Source: Microcystis wesenbergii NRERC-220 (GTDB taxonomy: Bacteria; Cyanobacteriota; Cyanobacteriia; Cyanobacteriales; Microcystaceae). From it: DNA of 64,000 nt. The stretch is taken from contig NZ_JAVSJA010000001.1 of the NCBI RefSeq assembly GCF_032027425.1, positions 4,414,001-4,478,000 of the forward strand. The letters are read 5' to 3'. Under the pieces are notes generated by a model. It was not told the origin of the DNA, did not search any database, and saw only the letters and a program-made list of their open reading frames with translations. The first letter of the stretch is position 1, and every line of letters begins with the position of its first letter. This document shows positions 54,598-64,000 of this stretch, piece by piece. A program made the translations under genes and the position numbers.

Positions 54598-56673
54598 TTA
54601 GCCGTTCCCTTTACTTTTGGTGATAATCGTCTCGGCCACGTTGCGGGGGACTTCTTCGTAATGGCTAAATTCCATGGTGAAGATGCCCCGTCCTTGGGTT
54701 TTGGAGCGAATATCAGTGGCGTAACCGAACATTTCCGCTAGGGGAACTTTAGCGGCCACTTTGGCGATGCCGGCCTCGGTTTCTTGACCTTCGATTTGTC
54801 CCCGACGGGAGTTAAGATCACCGATGACGTTACCGATGAAGTCTTCGGGTACTTCCACTTCCACCTTCATCATCGGTTCTAGGAGAACGGGAGCGGCTTT
54901 CATCACCGCTTCCTTGATCGCCATGGAACCGGCAATCTTAAAGGCCATCTCGGAGGAGTCCACATCGTGGAAAGAACCATCCACAAGGGTTGCTTTCAGG
55001 TCGATGACGGGATAACCCGCGACGATCCCCGATTCGCAAGCTTCTTTCATCCCTTGTTCTGACGGGTTGATGTATTCTTTGGGGATAGCACCACCGACAA
55101 TTTTGGAGACGAAGACAAAGCCGGATCCCGGTTCCCCCGGTTCGAGTTCGATGACGACGTGGCCGTACTGTCCTTTACCGCCACTTTGACGGATAAATTT
55201 ACCCTCGGCGCGCACGGGTTTCCGCACGGTTTCCCGATAGGCAACTTGGGGAGCGCCCACGGTTGCTTCGACTTTGTATTCCCGCAGCATTCGATCGACG
55301 AGGATTTCCAGGTGCAGTTCTCCCATCCCGGCGATTACCGTTTGATTGGTTTCGGGATCAACTTTGACCCGGAAGGTGGGATCCTCATCGGAGAGAGCTT
55401 GCAGAGCTTTGCTGAGTTTCTCGATGTCCTGTTTGGTTTTCGGTTCCACCGCCACGGAGATCACCGGTTCGGGGATAAAGAGGGATTCTAGGATAACTGG
55501 GTTTTTCTCATCACAGAGGGTATCCCCGGTAATGGTGTTTTTCAGTCCGATCGCTGCTCCTAGATCACCGGCGCGCAGTTCATCCACTTCGATCCGTTCG
55601 TTGGATTTGAGGACGATCAGGCGAGCGATCCGTTCTTTGGTTCCTTTGGTGGAGTTGTAGGCGTAGCTGCCTTTGGCTAACACACCGGAATAGACCCGCA
55701 GGAAGGTCAAACGACCGAAGGGATCGGCCATGATTTTGAAGGCGAGGGCGGAGAAGGGCGCATCGTCCTTGGCTTCCCGGATTGCCTCGCTGCCATCGGG
55801 AAGAATCCCTTTAACGGCGGCTACTTCCGATGGCGAGGGTAGGTAATCTACCACGGCATCAAGGAGCAGTTGTACCCCTTTGTTTTTGAAAGCCGAGCCG
55901 CAGAGGACGGGAACAATTGTACCTGCAATCGTCCCTTCTCTGAGACCGCGTTTGATTTCGGCTTCGGTGAGTTCTTCACCTTCTAGATATTTTTCTAGGA
56001 GTTCTTCATCGGCTTCCGCTACAGCTTCCACCAGCTGCAGGCGGAATTCTTCGGCCTTTTTCAATAAGTCTTCGGGAATGTCGGTTTCTTCTATGTCTTT
56101 CCCTAGATCGTCCTTATATATATAGGCGCGCATCTTGACGAGATCAACGATCCCGCTCAGTTCGCTTTCTGCGCCGATCGGCATTTGGATGGGAACGGCG
56201 TTAGTTCTGAGGCGATCTCTTAATTGTTCGTAAACTTTGAAGAAGTTCGCTCCCGTTCTGTCCATTTTGTTGACAAAGGCAATCCGGGGTACTTTGTACC
56301 GATCGGCTTGTCTCCAGACGGTTTCCGATTGGGGTTGTACACCACCAACAGAGCAGAAAACTGCCACCACGCCATCGAGTACCCGCATGGAACGTTCCAC
56401 TTCAATGGTGAAATCGACGTGGCCGGGGGTATCAATGATGTTGATGCGATGATCTTGCCAACTGGTACTGATGGCGGCGGCGGTGATGGTGATTCCTCGC
56501 TCCCGTTCCTGTTCCATCCAGTCGGTAATTGCCGTTCCGTCGTGGACTTCGCCCAGTTTATGAGCGACTCCCGTGTAGAACAGGATTCTTTCTGTTGTCG
56601 TTGTTTTGCCCGCGTCTATATGAGCGGCGATTCCGATGTTTCGCACTCTCTCTAGCGGGATAGTCCGTGCCAC
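54598..56673 (-). CDS. fusA: Elongation factor G
   Basis: A 691-residue translocase GTPase. [24 protein letters not shown] and [10 protein letters not shown] are the GTP-binding motifs. The C-terminal domains IV-V follow ([29 protein letters not shown]). It is between rpsG and tuf in the str operon. The 152-bp gap to tuf contains GGTCACTGGTCACTGAT and other short repeats. Confidence 0.99.
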   Translation of the reverse strand: MARTIPLERVRNIGIAAHIDAGKTTTTERILFYTGVAHKLGEVHDGTAITDWMEQERERGITITAAAISTSWQDHRINIIDTPGHVDFTIEVERSMRVLDGVVAVFCSVGGVQPQSETVWRQADRYKVPRIAFVNKMDRTGANFFKVYEQLRDRLRTNAVPIQMPIGAESELSGIVDLVKMRAYIYKDDLGKDIEETDIPEDLLKKAEEFRLQLVEAVAEADEELLEKYLEGEELTEAEIKRGLREGTIAGTIVPVLCGSAFKNKGVQLLLDAVVDYLPSPSEVAAVKGILPDGSEAIREAKDDAPFSALAFKIMADPFGRLTFLRVYSGVLAKGSYAYNSTKGTKERIARLIVLKSNERIEVDELRAGDLGAAIGLKNTITGDTLCDEKNPVILESLFIPEPVISVAVEPKTKQDIEKLSKALQALSDEDPTFRVKVDPETNQTVIAGMGELHLEILVDRMLREYKVEATVGAPQVAYRETVRKPVRAEGKFIRQSGGKGQYGHVVIELEPGEPGSGFVFVSKIVGGAIPKEYINPSEQGMKEACESGIVAGYPVIDLKATLVDGSFHDVDSSEMAFKIAGSMAIKEAVMKAAPVLLEPMMKVEVEVPEDFIGNVIGDLNSRRGQIEGQETEAGIAKVAAKVPLAEMFGYATDIRSKTQGRGIFTMEFSHYEEVPRNVAETIITKSKGNG

Positions 56674-56816
56674 AGCAACCTCCTTGCTTTGCTTGCCAGT
56701 GATGGGATTTTGTTCTAGGATTTTTTACACTATTTACAATTCTATACTTTTCTTGACAGTTTTTTGGCGGCATCGGTGTGGTCCACCGCCCTTAAAGTAT
56801 CTTTAAAGTATCTTTC

Positions 56817-57287
56817 TTAGTAACGATAGTGGGCAAAGGCTTTGTTTGCCTCTGCCATCCGGTGGGTTTCTTCCCGTTTTTTGATCGTGCCGCCGGTTTC
56901 ATTGGCCGCATCCATGATCTCGTTGGCTAGTTTACCTGCCATGGTTTTGCCACCTCTGGTTCTGGCATAATGGACTAACCAACGTAGTGCTAATGTACTG
57001 CCACGGTTGCTGCGTACTTCCATCGGTACTTGATAGGTGGCTCCACCGACCCGGCGGGCTTTCACTTCCACTAGGGGAGTGGCGTTTTTAACGGCTTTTT
57101 CAAATACTTCTAGGGGTTCTTGACCGGTACGTTCGCCGACGGTTTTCAGGGCATCGTAAACGATGTTAGCGGCTAGGGATTTTTTACCCGAGCGCATGAT
57201 CCGGCGGATGGTCATGCTGACTAAACAGCTATTATAGACGGGATCGGGGGGAATAGGACGTTTTTTGACGTTTTTACGGCGAGACAT
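56817..57287 (-). CDS. rpsG: 30S ribosomal protein S7
   Basis: A 156-residue assembly protein of the small-subunit head that binds 16S r[54 protein letters not shown] and [15 protein letters not shown] are conserved along its length. It lies between rpsL and fusA. Confidence 0.98.
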   Translation of the reverse strand: MSRRKNVKKRPIPPDPVYNSCLVSMTIRRIMRSGKKSLAANIVYDALKTVGERTGQEPLEVFEKAVKNATPLVEVKARRVGGATYQVPMEVRSNRGSTLALRWLVHYARTRGGKTMAGKLANEIMDAANETGGTIKKREETHRMAEANKAFAHYRY

Positions 57288-57443
57288 CGGAATATTCCTT
57301 GATTTTCTAGGTTAACTTTAACTTTTGGTTGACAGTCGGATGATTACAGCCCATCTCAAACCCTCTCCTGCGAGTCTTCAGTCTCTTGGGTTAACCTTGA
57401 CCGACTCGGTGGGAGTATTTTTTTTGGTTAATCAATCCCCTGT

Positions 57444-57827
57444 TTATTTAGCGGCGGGTTTGGGGCGTTTGGTTCCGTACTTAGACCGCGCCTTTTGACG
57501 GTTTTTCACCCCGGTGGCATCGAGGGTGCCGCGAATGATGTGATATCTGACTCCGGGTAGATCTTTGACCCGACCGCCCCGAATCAGGACGACCGAGTGT
57601 TCTTGTAGGTTATGACCGATGCCCGGGATGTAGGCTGTCACCTCAAATCCAGAGGTCAAACGTACCCTAGCCACTTTCCGTAGGGCTGAGTTGGGTTTTT
57701 TCGGTGTGGTGGTATATACTCTTGTACAAACTCCCCGGCGTTGGGGGCATTGTTTGAGGGCGGGAGATTTGGTTTTTCTTTTCGCTTTGGATCTTTCGTC
57801 GCGTATTAATTGCTGAATGGTGGGCAT
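57444..57827 (-). CDS. rpsL: 30S ribosomal protein S12
   Basis: A 127-residue decoding-centre protein and first gene of the str operon. The streptomycin-related lysines are the wild type: [12 protein letters not shown] and [13 protein letters not shown], so ribosomal streptomycin resistance is not suggested. The operon promoter should lie in 57828-58000. Confidence 0.98.
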   Translation of the reverse strand: MPTIQQLIRDERSKAKRKTKSPALKQCPQRRGVCTRVYTTTPKKPNSALRKVARVRLTSGFEVTAYIPGIGHNLQEHSVVLIRGGRVKDLPGVRYHIIRGTLDATGVKNRQKARSKYGTKRPKPAAK

Positions 57828-58198
57828 GATAGGGCTGTATCTAAGGTTACTCTGAACTCCTATTACCGAAGGTCAAATCGTTGACAAAAGGTCATTATAG
57901 CAAATTGTCGCTCTTGTTGTCAAGTCCGCGATTGTGCTTTTCTCCGGTTTAGATGTTAGAGATTGTCTTTTTCTTGGGCGGCGGCGGCACTCAATTCGGG
58001 CGTTATTAGGCGATAAAATTACAGCTTCGTTGTTTTGGCTTGGTTATGCGATTCTAGCAATAATTATCACCTGATTAATCGGCTAATGTCTGAAAAACTG
58101 TCTCTAGCTAACCTCATTTTTAGAACTGGTGTCTAGACTATTAGCTCTTAACGCTATATTTAGAGCTTTTGTACTGGATGCACCACAGGCTACCATAA
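57828..58198. other. Divergent intergenic region between rpsL and higB
   Basis: About 370 bp. It must contain the str operon promoter (minus strand). I see no gene, no tRNA and no clear promoter boxes. Confidence 0.5.
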
Positions 58199-58229
58199 AA
58201 TATTGTTAACCTCAAAGGTTAACAATATT
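58199..58229. promoter_or_regulatory. Operator palindrome upstream of higB
   Basis: Perfect 14-bp arms AATATTGTTAACCT and AGGTTAACAATATT with a CAA spacer, 17 bp before the toxin ATG. This is the expected site for autorepression by the helix-turn-helix antitoxin encoded downstream. Binding is inferred from position and symmetry. Confidence 0.75.
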
Positions 58230-58245
58230 ACAAGGGTCATCTACA

Positions 58246-58564
58246 ATGGATATTGTATTTAAGGAAAAAAAATTTGAGAACGAATGCAATAGCCAAAGAC
58301 TACTGAAAAAACAGTATGGAGAGAAGATGGCTAAGAAAATCAGGCAAAGACTCGATGACTTAAAAGCAGTTATTGTCCTGGAGGAAATGCGATCGCTGCC
58401 GGGACGTTGCCACGAATTGTTACATAACCGTGCTGGACAACTATCTCTAGATTTAGTTCATCCTCTCAGACTAATTTTTGAGCCAGCTAATATACCGATT
58501 CCTCGAAAAGCAGACGGGGGAATTGATTGGCAGAAAGTAACCGCAGTCGTAATTATTGGCATAG
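58246..58564 (+). CDS. higB: HigB-like toxin, 3' end interrupted by a tnpB element
   Basis: About 106 native residues of a RelE/HigB-superfamily toxin: MDIVFKEKKFENECNSQRLL, YGEKMAKKIRQRLDDLKA, LPGRCHELLHNRAGQLSLDL, HPLRLIFEP, DWQKVTAVVIIGI. The element begins at 58565 and the frame runs on through its end to 58875 with foreign residues. Removing the element (58565-59886) would give the ending GIDD with TAA overlapping the higA start, so only about two native residues were lost. The toxin core appears complete, with a long antisense tail. Confidence 0.8.
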
Positions 58565-59886
58565 TTGACATCCTCGCCGCCGTAAAACGGACGGCGATTC
58601 CCAAACCTCACGATTTGGGTTTCTGCTTCTTTCCCGAAGGATTTTTCGCACCTGCCGCCCCAGATTTACTCTGTTCTGGTCTTATGGTCGCTCTACAGAC
58701 TGACACCGCAAGCCCTGCGGCCAAAATATTTTTACTGGCGTTAATATCTCGGTCATGGTGTGTCCCACAGTCTGGACAATCCCATTCTCGAACATTTAAC
58801 GGCATTTTCTCAGCAATATACCCGCAATTACTACACCTTTTAGAACTGGGAAACCATCTATCTATTTCGATGTAATTTCTGCCATACCAACGGCATTTAT
58901 AGGCTAATTGTCGAGTGATTTCTCCCCAACTAACGTCAGATATTGCCTGAGATAATTTCGGGTTTTTGACCATATTCTTGACGGCTAAGTTCTCAACCAC
59001 AATCGTTTGGTTTTCACGAACTAATTGAGTGGTTAGCTTATGTAAATGGTCTTTTCTACTATCGGTGATTTGAGCGTGAATCTTGGCTACTTTGATTCTT
59101 GCTTTTTCCCGATTTTTTGACCCTTTCTGTTTTCGAGAAAGATTTTTTTGCGCTTTTCGCAGTCTCCGATAATGCTTTTTAAAGTGCTTAGGATTAGATA
59201 CTTTATCGCCATTGCTGGTAATTACTAGGCTACTAATTCCTAAGTCAATTCCGATGGCTTTATCGGTTGGGGGTAATGGCTGGATTGTTGGGTCATCAAA
59301 TCTTATTGAAATATGCCAACGTCCAGAAGGATGTAATCTGACTGTTACTGTGCTTGGTTCACAGCTTTCTGGTATTTGTCTTGACCATCGAATAGGTAAA
59401 GGTTCTGTGCATTTGGCTAAATAGATTTGTTTGTCTTTGAACTTAAAAGCAGATTTGGTAAATTCGGCACTTCCTCCCTGATGTTTTTTCTTAAAGTTAG
59501 GATACTTAGTCCGACCAGCAAAGAAGTTAGTAAAAGCTGTTTGTAGGTGTCTTAACCCTTGTTGTAAAGGTACACAGCTAACTTCGTTTAAAAAGTCTAA
59601 TTCTTCTTGTTTTTTCCAATCGGTCAACATTGAAGAAGTTTGAGCGTAGCATACTCTTTCTTGCTTTTCGTACCAAGCTTGTGTTCGTTCGTGGAGAGCT
59701 TTGTTGTAAACTAATCTTACACAGCCCAATGTGCGCCGCAATAGCGACTCTTGTGTTGGTGTGGGGTAAAATCGAAACGAATAGGCTTTTTCCATACCTC
59801 ACATTTTAGCATATATTTCGTAAACGATGCTCATATTTAACAGTAAAGCCGTCGTAGAACGACGGGGTTTCAGACCCAAATTTTCG
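58565..59886 (-). mobile_element. IS605-type element with intact tnpB only, copy 2
   Basis: Right end TTGACATCCTC with hairpin CGCCG(T)AAAACGGACGGCG, left end GTCGTAGAACGAC hairpin and TTCAGACCCAAATTTTCG. Both ends match copy 1 at 39594-40945. The boundaries assume the right end stops at TCAA on the minus strand, as in related elements, and the target is GTCAT or similar. There is no tnpA. The region between the tnpB stop and the right end would hold the guide (omega) RNA scaffold of TnpB systems. Confidence 0.85.
58608..59795 (-). CDS. tnpB: TnpB RNA-guided nuclease of IS605 family (OrfB)
   Basis: A 395-residue protein starting MEKAYSFRFYPTPTQESLLR. The RuvC-like catalytic residues are all present: Asp in IGIDLGISSLVIT, Glu in IVVENLAVKNM, Asp in HDRDINASKNI. 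The zinc finger CSNCG...CPDCG is complete. TnpB proteins of this family are RNA-guided DNA nucleases whose guide RNA comes from the element's right end and which help retain the element. This copy appears intact, unlike the 39.6-kb copy. It lies antisense between higB and higA. Confidence 0.93.
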   Translation of the reverse strand: MEKAYSFRFYPTPTQESLLRRTLGCVRLVYNKALHERTQAWYEKQERVCYAQTSSMLTDWKKQEELDFLNEVSCVPLQQGLRHLQTAFTNFFAGRTKYPNFKKKHQGGSAEFTKSAFKFKDKQIYLAKCTEPLPIRWSRQIPESCEPSTVTVRLHPSGRWHISIRFDDPTIQPLPPTDKAIGIDLGISSLVITSNGDKVSNPKHFKKHYRRLRKAQKNLSRKQKGSKNREKARIKVAKIHAQITDSRKDHLHKLTTQLVRENQTIVVENLAVKNMVKNPKLSQAISDVSWGEITRQLAYKCRWYGRNYIEIDRWFPSSKRCSNCGYIAEKMPLNVREWDCPDCGTHHDRDINASKNILAAGLAVSVCRATIRPEQSKSGAAGAKNPSGKKQKPKS

Positions 59887-61050
59887 ATGACTAATACTAT
59901 TGAGAACAGATATGCACCGGATTTTATTTCTCCACCGGGAGAAACCCTTGCCGAAATCCTAGAAGAAAGAAATATGTCTCAATCGGAACTCGCCCAACGC
60001 ATGGGCAGACCAAAAAAGACTATCAATGAGATCATAAAAGGTAAAGCGGAGATTACTATCGATACCGCCTTACAGATAGAGTTAGTGTTAGGAACTCCCG
60101 CCAGTTTCTGGATAGAGCGCGAAAGACTTTATCGGGAATATTTAGCGAGAAAAAATGAGAATCAAAGATTAAAAGGTTATTTAGGCTGGTTAAAACAAAT
60201 TCCTTATCGGCAGATGACTGAATTAGGCTGGCTCAAGTTTGATGAGGATAAAATAGAGCAATTACGAGAGAGCTTGAATTTTTTTGCCGTTGTCTCCCCT
60301 GAGCAATGGGAGGAGATTTGGGGGAGAAATTTATCGATTGATTTTAGAAAGTCTCAAGCATTTGATAGCGATCGAGGGGCAATAACGGCATGGTTACGTC
60401 AAGGAGAAATAGAAGCATCGAAAATTAATTGTGCTGATTACAACGAGTTGAAATTCAGAGATGCCTTGCGACAAATTCGTTCGTTAACTATTAAGTCTAT
60501 CGAGGTATTTCAACCGCAAATGATCGAGCTTTGTGCGGCAGCGGGGGTTGCCTTAGCCTTTGTCCCTGAACTTCCGAAAACAAGGGTACACGGTGCTACC
60601 CGTTGGTTAGGTTCTCACAGAGCTTTAATTCAATTGAGCGATCGATACAAAACAAATGATCATTTTTGGTTTTCTTTTTTTCATGAAGCTGGTCATATTT
60701 TATTACATGGGAAACGAACTTTATTTTTAGAGGGGCAAGATAAAGATATTCGAGATAAAATTAAAGAAAAAGAGGCGGATGTTTTTGCGGCTAATTTCTT
60801 AATTGATCCTGGAGATTGGCAGAGATTTATCGCCAATAATTCTCTGAATAGAAAAGCTATTAATCAATTTGCCGAACAACTAGGAATACACCCTGGTATT
60901 ATTGTTGGTAGAATGCAACATGAGCAAATTACTTCTTATCAAAACTATAATGATCTTAAGGAGAAATATTGTCTAAATACGCAGGATTCCTTTTTGGTAT
61001 TGACGAGCGACTCCCCAAAAGGAAAACTTCCTATCTCACCATTAAGATAA
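59887..61050 (+). CDS. higA: HigA-type antitoxin: XRE helix-turn-helix plus ImmA/IrrE (M78) metallopeptidase-like domain
   Basis: A 387-residue protein starting MTNTIENRYAPDFISPPGET. Residues about 15-75 are a helix-turn-helix (LAEILEERNMSQSELAQRMG, KTINEIIKGKAEITIDTALQ). The C-terminal part has the zinc motif HEAGH in FFHEAGHILLHGKR near 265, and KEKEADVFAANFLI, as in ImmA/IrrE peptidases. The ATG at 59887 lies directly at the left end of the tnpB element, so its normal operon link to higB is cut. A longer frame from 59827 starts within the element and is artefactual, unless the element now supplies translation signals. Confidence 0.88.
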   Translation: MTNTIENRYAPDFISPPGETLAEILEERNMSQSELAQRMGRPKKTINEIIKGKAEITIDTALQIELVLGTPASFWIERERLYREYLARKNENQRLKGYLGWLKQIPYRQMTELGWLKFDEDKIEQLRESLNFFAVVSPEQWEEIWGRNLSIDFRKSQAFDSDRGAITAWLRQGEIEASKINCADYNELKFRDALRQIRSLTIKSIEVFQPQMIELCAAAGVALAFVPELPKTRVHGATRWLGSHRALIQLSDRYKTNDHFWFSFFHEAGHILLHGKRTLFLEGQDKDIRDKIKEKEADVFAANFLIDPGDWQRFIANNSLNRKAINQFAEQLGIHPGIIVGRMQHEQITSYQNYNDLKEKYCLNTQDSFLVLTSDSPKGKLPISPLR

Positions 61051-61158
61051 CTGCTGTAAGCGGAGATTACTAAGGATAAATTTGGCAATAATTGACAAAA
61101 TTAGCCTTAGAGACAGGAAATTGCGATAACATCAAAAAAAGTCAGGGAGAGGATAGCT

Positions 61159-62355
61159 ATGCTTGATCTTGCGAAATTAGCGGCAAAAATGCCAGGGATC
61201 AGTCAACATTTTCAACAGGAAGTGACAGCTAGTCGCGAGCGAGTGCAACGGGCTAAAATTCTTTTAGAACAAGCTCAACAGCAACAGGAAAAACTGCTAG
61301 AACTCTATCATAACTGGCACGATCGCCTAATTTTCTCCGTAGCGCTACCGATCGAACCTCTCGACACCCGCGTTAGTATCCTTCCCCCTCCCGAAAGTCA
61401 TAGCGTTTTTGCCACGGATGGTTCCCAAATTGCCCCTTCTCACCACGAAATCGCCTACTGTTATCTAATTAATATCGGTAGGATTATGTTGCACTATGGT
61501 CAAAATTTGCACCCTCTCCTCGATAGCATTCCCGAAGTCTATTACAAATCAGAAGACCTCTACATTTCTAAACAGTGGGGTATTCGCGTGGATGAGTGGA
61601 TGAGTTATCGTCGGACGGTATTAGAAAGCCAAATGTTAGCGGAAATGGCTACTCGTTGGGTAAAACCCCCCGGGGCCCATTATGAGCCAAATTTAGCCCT
61701 CGTGGATGGTTCTTTGATCTATTGGTTTATCGATAGTCTCCCCCCGGAAGCAAAAGATTTAATTTTGCCACCGATTTTTCAGTCTTGGGACGATTTAAAA
61801 TCAGCTAGAATCCCGCTTATAGGTTATATTAGTGCTTCTCGTAGCACGGAAAGTTTAAATTTCCTGCGTTTACAATCTTGTCCCCATGATACTCCCAATT
61901 GCTTGATCAATTGCGGTGATTTAGACCCAGAAAAAACCCCTTGTCGCGTTGTCGATCCTCTCCGGGATGCTTCTCTCTGGGGTTATTTATTGGAACCGGG
62001 GCAAAGAAGTCCTTTTTGGCGCAGTTCTTTGAAGATACTCGATTTTTATGGGGATGAGCATCGCATTTACTTCTGTTATCTCCATGTGGGGACGGAAATC
62101 GCTAGGGTAGAGGTTCCTGCTTGGGTGGTGGAGGAGCGCGAATTACTCGATCGCTCTTTGAGTATTTTACTGGCCCAGGTGTTAAAAGGTTATGGTTATC
62201 CGATCGCCTTAGCGGAAGCGCACAATTTAGCGGTGATTAAAGGTGGCGATCGCTTGCGTTTTTTTGCCCTTTTGGAACAACAGATGATTAAAGTCGGTTT
62301 ACAGGATGTGGGAACATCTTATAAGGAAGCGAGAAAGCGCAGTAGTATCGCTTAA
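61159..62355 (+). CDS. NurA-domain nuclease
   Basis: A 398-residue protein with the NurA fold. VFATDGSQIAPSHHE and NLALVDGSLIYWF carry the Asp residues that bind metal in NurA nucleases, and LLDRSLSILLAQVLKGYGYP with AEAHNLAVIKGGDR is the usual C-terminal signature. A coiled-coil (RVQRAKILLEQAQQQQEKLL) precedes it. In archaea NurA works with the HerA helicase in DNA end resection; in cyanobacteria its partner is usually encoded elsewhere. No herA is seen here. The ribosome-binding site is GGGAGAGGA. Confidence 0.9.
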   Translation: MLDLAKLAAKMPGISQHFQQEVTASRERVQRAKILLEQAQQQQEKLLELYHNWHDRLIFSVALPIEPLDTRVSILPPPESHSVFATDGSQIAPSHHEIAYCYLINIGRIMLHYGQNLHPLLDSIPEVYYKSEDLYISKQWGIRVDEWMSYRRTVLESQMLAEMATRWVKPPGAHYEPNLALVDGSLIYWFIDSLPPEAKDLILPPIFQSWDDLKSARIPLIGYISASRSTESLNFLRLQSCPHDTPNCLINCGDLDPEKTPCRVVDPLRDASLWGYLLEPGQRSPFWRSSLKILDFYGDEHRIYFCYLHVGTEIARVEVPAWVVEERELLDRSLSILLAQVLKGYGYPIALAEAHNLAVIKGGDRLRFFALLEQQMIKVGLQDVGTSYKEARKRSSIA

Positions 62356-62468
62356 TTGAGGAGACAGGGAGTGGGGAGTGGTTATGCTAAATCCAGTTAT
62401 TGCGTGAGTGCCTCTCTTGATATGTAGCCCATACTCAACGGATGGCCGTATTACTTCCCACTTGATCA

Positions 62469-62615
62469 CTCAATCCAAGTCTTTGGGGGGTTCTACCCCC
62501 CAAACCCCCCGTTGGGGGCGTGGCGCCGCCCCCAAACCCCCCGCGCATTAGTTTTTCGGTGGGATGCTTACACGCAGCTGCTAATACATCTGTCACAATT
62601 TAACAGTCACTCCAC
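62469..62615. repeat. Dispersed GC-rich repeat, copy 2
   Basis: Same block order as 15478-15625: CTCAATCCAAG, GGGGGGTTCTACCCCCC, a GC-rich inverted segment (GGGGGCGTGGCGCCGCCCCC here) and GGGATGCTTACACGCAGCTGCT. The middle palindrome differs but stays self-complementary. It lies between NurA and an IS remnant. Confidence 0.85.
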
Positions 62616-62668
62616 TTGCAGGAGTGCCTCTCCTGATATGTAGCTTATCTCAAGGGGTGACAGAAAGG

Positions 62669-63187
62669 TTAAAGAGCTTGCTTGATAAGGCTCATAGCCG
62701 TTAACCCTTTGGAGAAATAAGGGTTTTTCTGGGGTTTGAGGCGTATCAAAGAAAGGGCAAGTTCCGAAAAAATATCCATCGACTCAACCCAAAAAGTACC
62801 ATAAGTCCCTATCCAAAAATCACTATGTCTTTCAGCAGAACGATTAGATTCTTTGAGGCGACAAATATAAACACGGTGGGGTAAAATATTGAGTTGTTGA
62901 CCCCGTATTGTATTTAAAGAATAGGCGATAGCAATTAATAAAACAAGAGCTAAAAAACGCGGTTCGCTAACTTTAGTTTTCTCGATATTATAACCTCCCG
63001 TTTTACAATCTTTGAACATTGCTTCAATGCCAAAACGAGATTCATATAAATTTAAAGTCTCATCCAAAGAGTCAAGATTAGTAAGAAGATACCAAGGAGC
63101 TTCGGCTTGTTTACTACGGTAGCGTCTTTTCCAGCGAGTGGCCAAATTAAAAGGGCCAAGTTTATGAGCAGATGTATGATATGGCAT
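62669..63187 (-). pseudogene. IS4-type transposase, C-terminal part only
   Basis: A 172-residue frame containing the IS4 Tyr-Arg-Glu-Lys signature in YESRFGIEAMFKDCKTGGYN with the Lys in IEKTKV. The N-terminal catalytic Asp residues are missing. The frame begins where an IS630-type element starts (about 63190), so it was probably interrupted by that insertion; the remainder may lie beyond the right edge. Confidence 0.8.
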
Positions 63188-63189
63188 AG

Positions 63190-64000
63190 AACGAGTTAGT
63201 TAGGACAGATGCCTGAAGGCTTTACTCACAGCATCCACAAGGTTTTCACTATCATTGATAATCTGACTAACATAGTTTTTCAATCTAGCCCAGAACTTTT
63301 CAATTTTGTTGAGGTCTGGAGAATAGGCGGGTAAAAATAGCACTTCACATCCCGCTTTAGCTAACAATTTTTTGATTCTCTCTTTGGGATGAAAACTGGC
63401 GTTATCAATGATGATAATTTGACCGGGTAGTAGTTCGGGTAATAGCAATTGTTCTATCCACTCACACACCAACTCTGTATTACAGTACCCCTCAAACACC
63501 ATTGGCGCGATCGTGGAACCACGCCACCAACCGCTGATCACACTAACTCGTTCGCTACAGTGACCTAACTTTAAAGCCTCAAATCTTTCTGATTTGTGAC
63601 AATATCCATAAGGATAATCGATGGTGTTATCTATTCCAGCTTCATCAATATAGACAAATCTTTCCGGGGCATAACCTCTGATTTTTTGGAGAAACTCTTT
63701 TCGGGCTTCTTCATCTCTTTCTCTGTAGCCATAAGTTTTTTTTTTCTAGTAAATCCAATTCTTTTGAGCGCTTGACCAATTCTCATCCTACTGACTGGGT
63801 TAGCCCATTTTTGCGCCATTTTTTCTTGGGTCAAATGCCCATATTGTTCGGCCAACTTTTGAAAGGCTTCTAAATCGTCAATTTTGGGCTTCGGCCCTCG
63901 ACGATAGTTAGTTTTAGCGGCCACCGTCCCAGTTTGTTTCTTCCGTTTCAGCCATAGGTCTAATGTATTACGACTAATATTGAGGGTGCGACAGACATGG
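63190..64000 (-). mobile_element. IS630-family element with two-frame transposase, runs off right edge
   Basis: The helix-turn-helix half reads HVCRTLNISRNTLDLWLKRK and KPKIDDLEAFQKLAEQYGHL to KRIGFTRKK from beyond 64000 to about 63740. The frame then changes at a run of ten A on the minus strand (63738-63747). The catalytic half continues RDEEARKEFLQKIRGYAPER, FVYIDEAG, IIIIDNASFHPKERI and YSPDLNKIEKFWARL, giving the Asp, Asp, Glu triad, and ends near 63200. Such IS630 elements often use programmed frameshifting on A runs. Confidence 0.85.

Noticed and set aside
58565-58875. C-terminal extension of the higB frame
   Set aside because: It is antisense to tnpB and element-derived. The native toxin ends at the element boundary.

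Overview
The window is a piece of a cyanobacterial chromosome, most probably Microcystis aeruginosa or a very close relative. The support is: psbM, petC-petA and plant-type ferredoxin genes; a ferredoxin-dependent glutamate synthase; a cyanophycinase; many GCGATCGC (HIP1-type) octamers; heptanucleotide tandem repeats; and a dense load of toxin-antitoxin genes, insertion-sequence (IS) remnants, MITE-like repeats and broken genes. The species name is an inference from gene content and style; no search was run.

Layout. 1-5.3 kb: nucleotide-sugar genes (ugd, cut by the left edge, and a UDP-glucuronate decarboxylase), polA, a small unknown gene and a copper-chaperone-like gene. 5.4-12 kb: a minus-strand defence island with two MNT/HEPN pairs, a PemK/MazF-like pair, a RelE/ParE-like pair, a DUF559 nuclease-like gene and a 1190-residue restriction-modification-specificity fusion. 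Copies of the tail of that fusion gene are scattered between the toxin-antitoxin modules. 12.4-21 kb: petC-petA, manC, an ABC1/UbiB kinase-like gene, argJ, psbM and a short KdpD. 21.7-28.6 kb: one giant secreted-type repeat protein (DUF4347, LVIVD, Calx-beta, RTX). 30-35.7 kb: gltS and small toxin-antitoxin genes. 36-41.5 kb: a PEP-CTERM protein, decayed IS/MITE sequence, a YggT-family gene, cyanophycinase, a wrecked IS605-type element and a truncated metallo-beta-lactamase gene, then petF. 42-46 kb: a peroxiredoxin-like gene, anmK, thiS, hemC and MITEs. 46.4-48.8 kb: a Ser/Thr kinase fused to two FGE/C-type-lectin domains. 49-50.5 kb: a 33-bp tandem array and a broken Uma2 gene. 50.6-57.8 kb: a PPC-like protein, glyQ, and the str ribosomal operon (rpsL-rpsG-fusA-tuf-rpsJ) on the minus strand. 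58.2-61 kb: a higBA-type toxin-antitoxin locus split by an intact tnpB element. 61-64 kb: NurA and nested IS fragments running off the right edge.

How the genes work together. The housekeeping blocks are ordinary: cytochrome b6f subunits, str operon translation genes, and UDP-sugar synthesis. The accessory blocks are the interesting part. The kinase-FGE gene carries two equal-length hypervariable segments whose differences fall almost wholly in the first two bases of NNC/NNT codons, while the flanks are nearly identical. This is the pattern left by a diversity-generating retroelement (DGR), although no reverse transcriptase or template lies in the window. The restriction-modification tail copies suggest repeated turnover of toxin-antitoxin modules at one site. 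The two tnpB copies, one intact and one degraded, allow MITE insertion and repeat-mediated deletion to be read directly.
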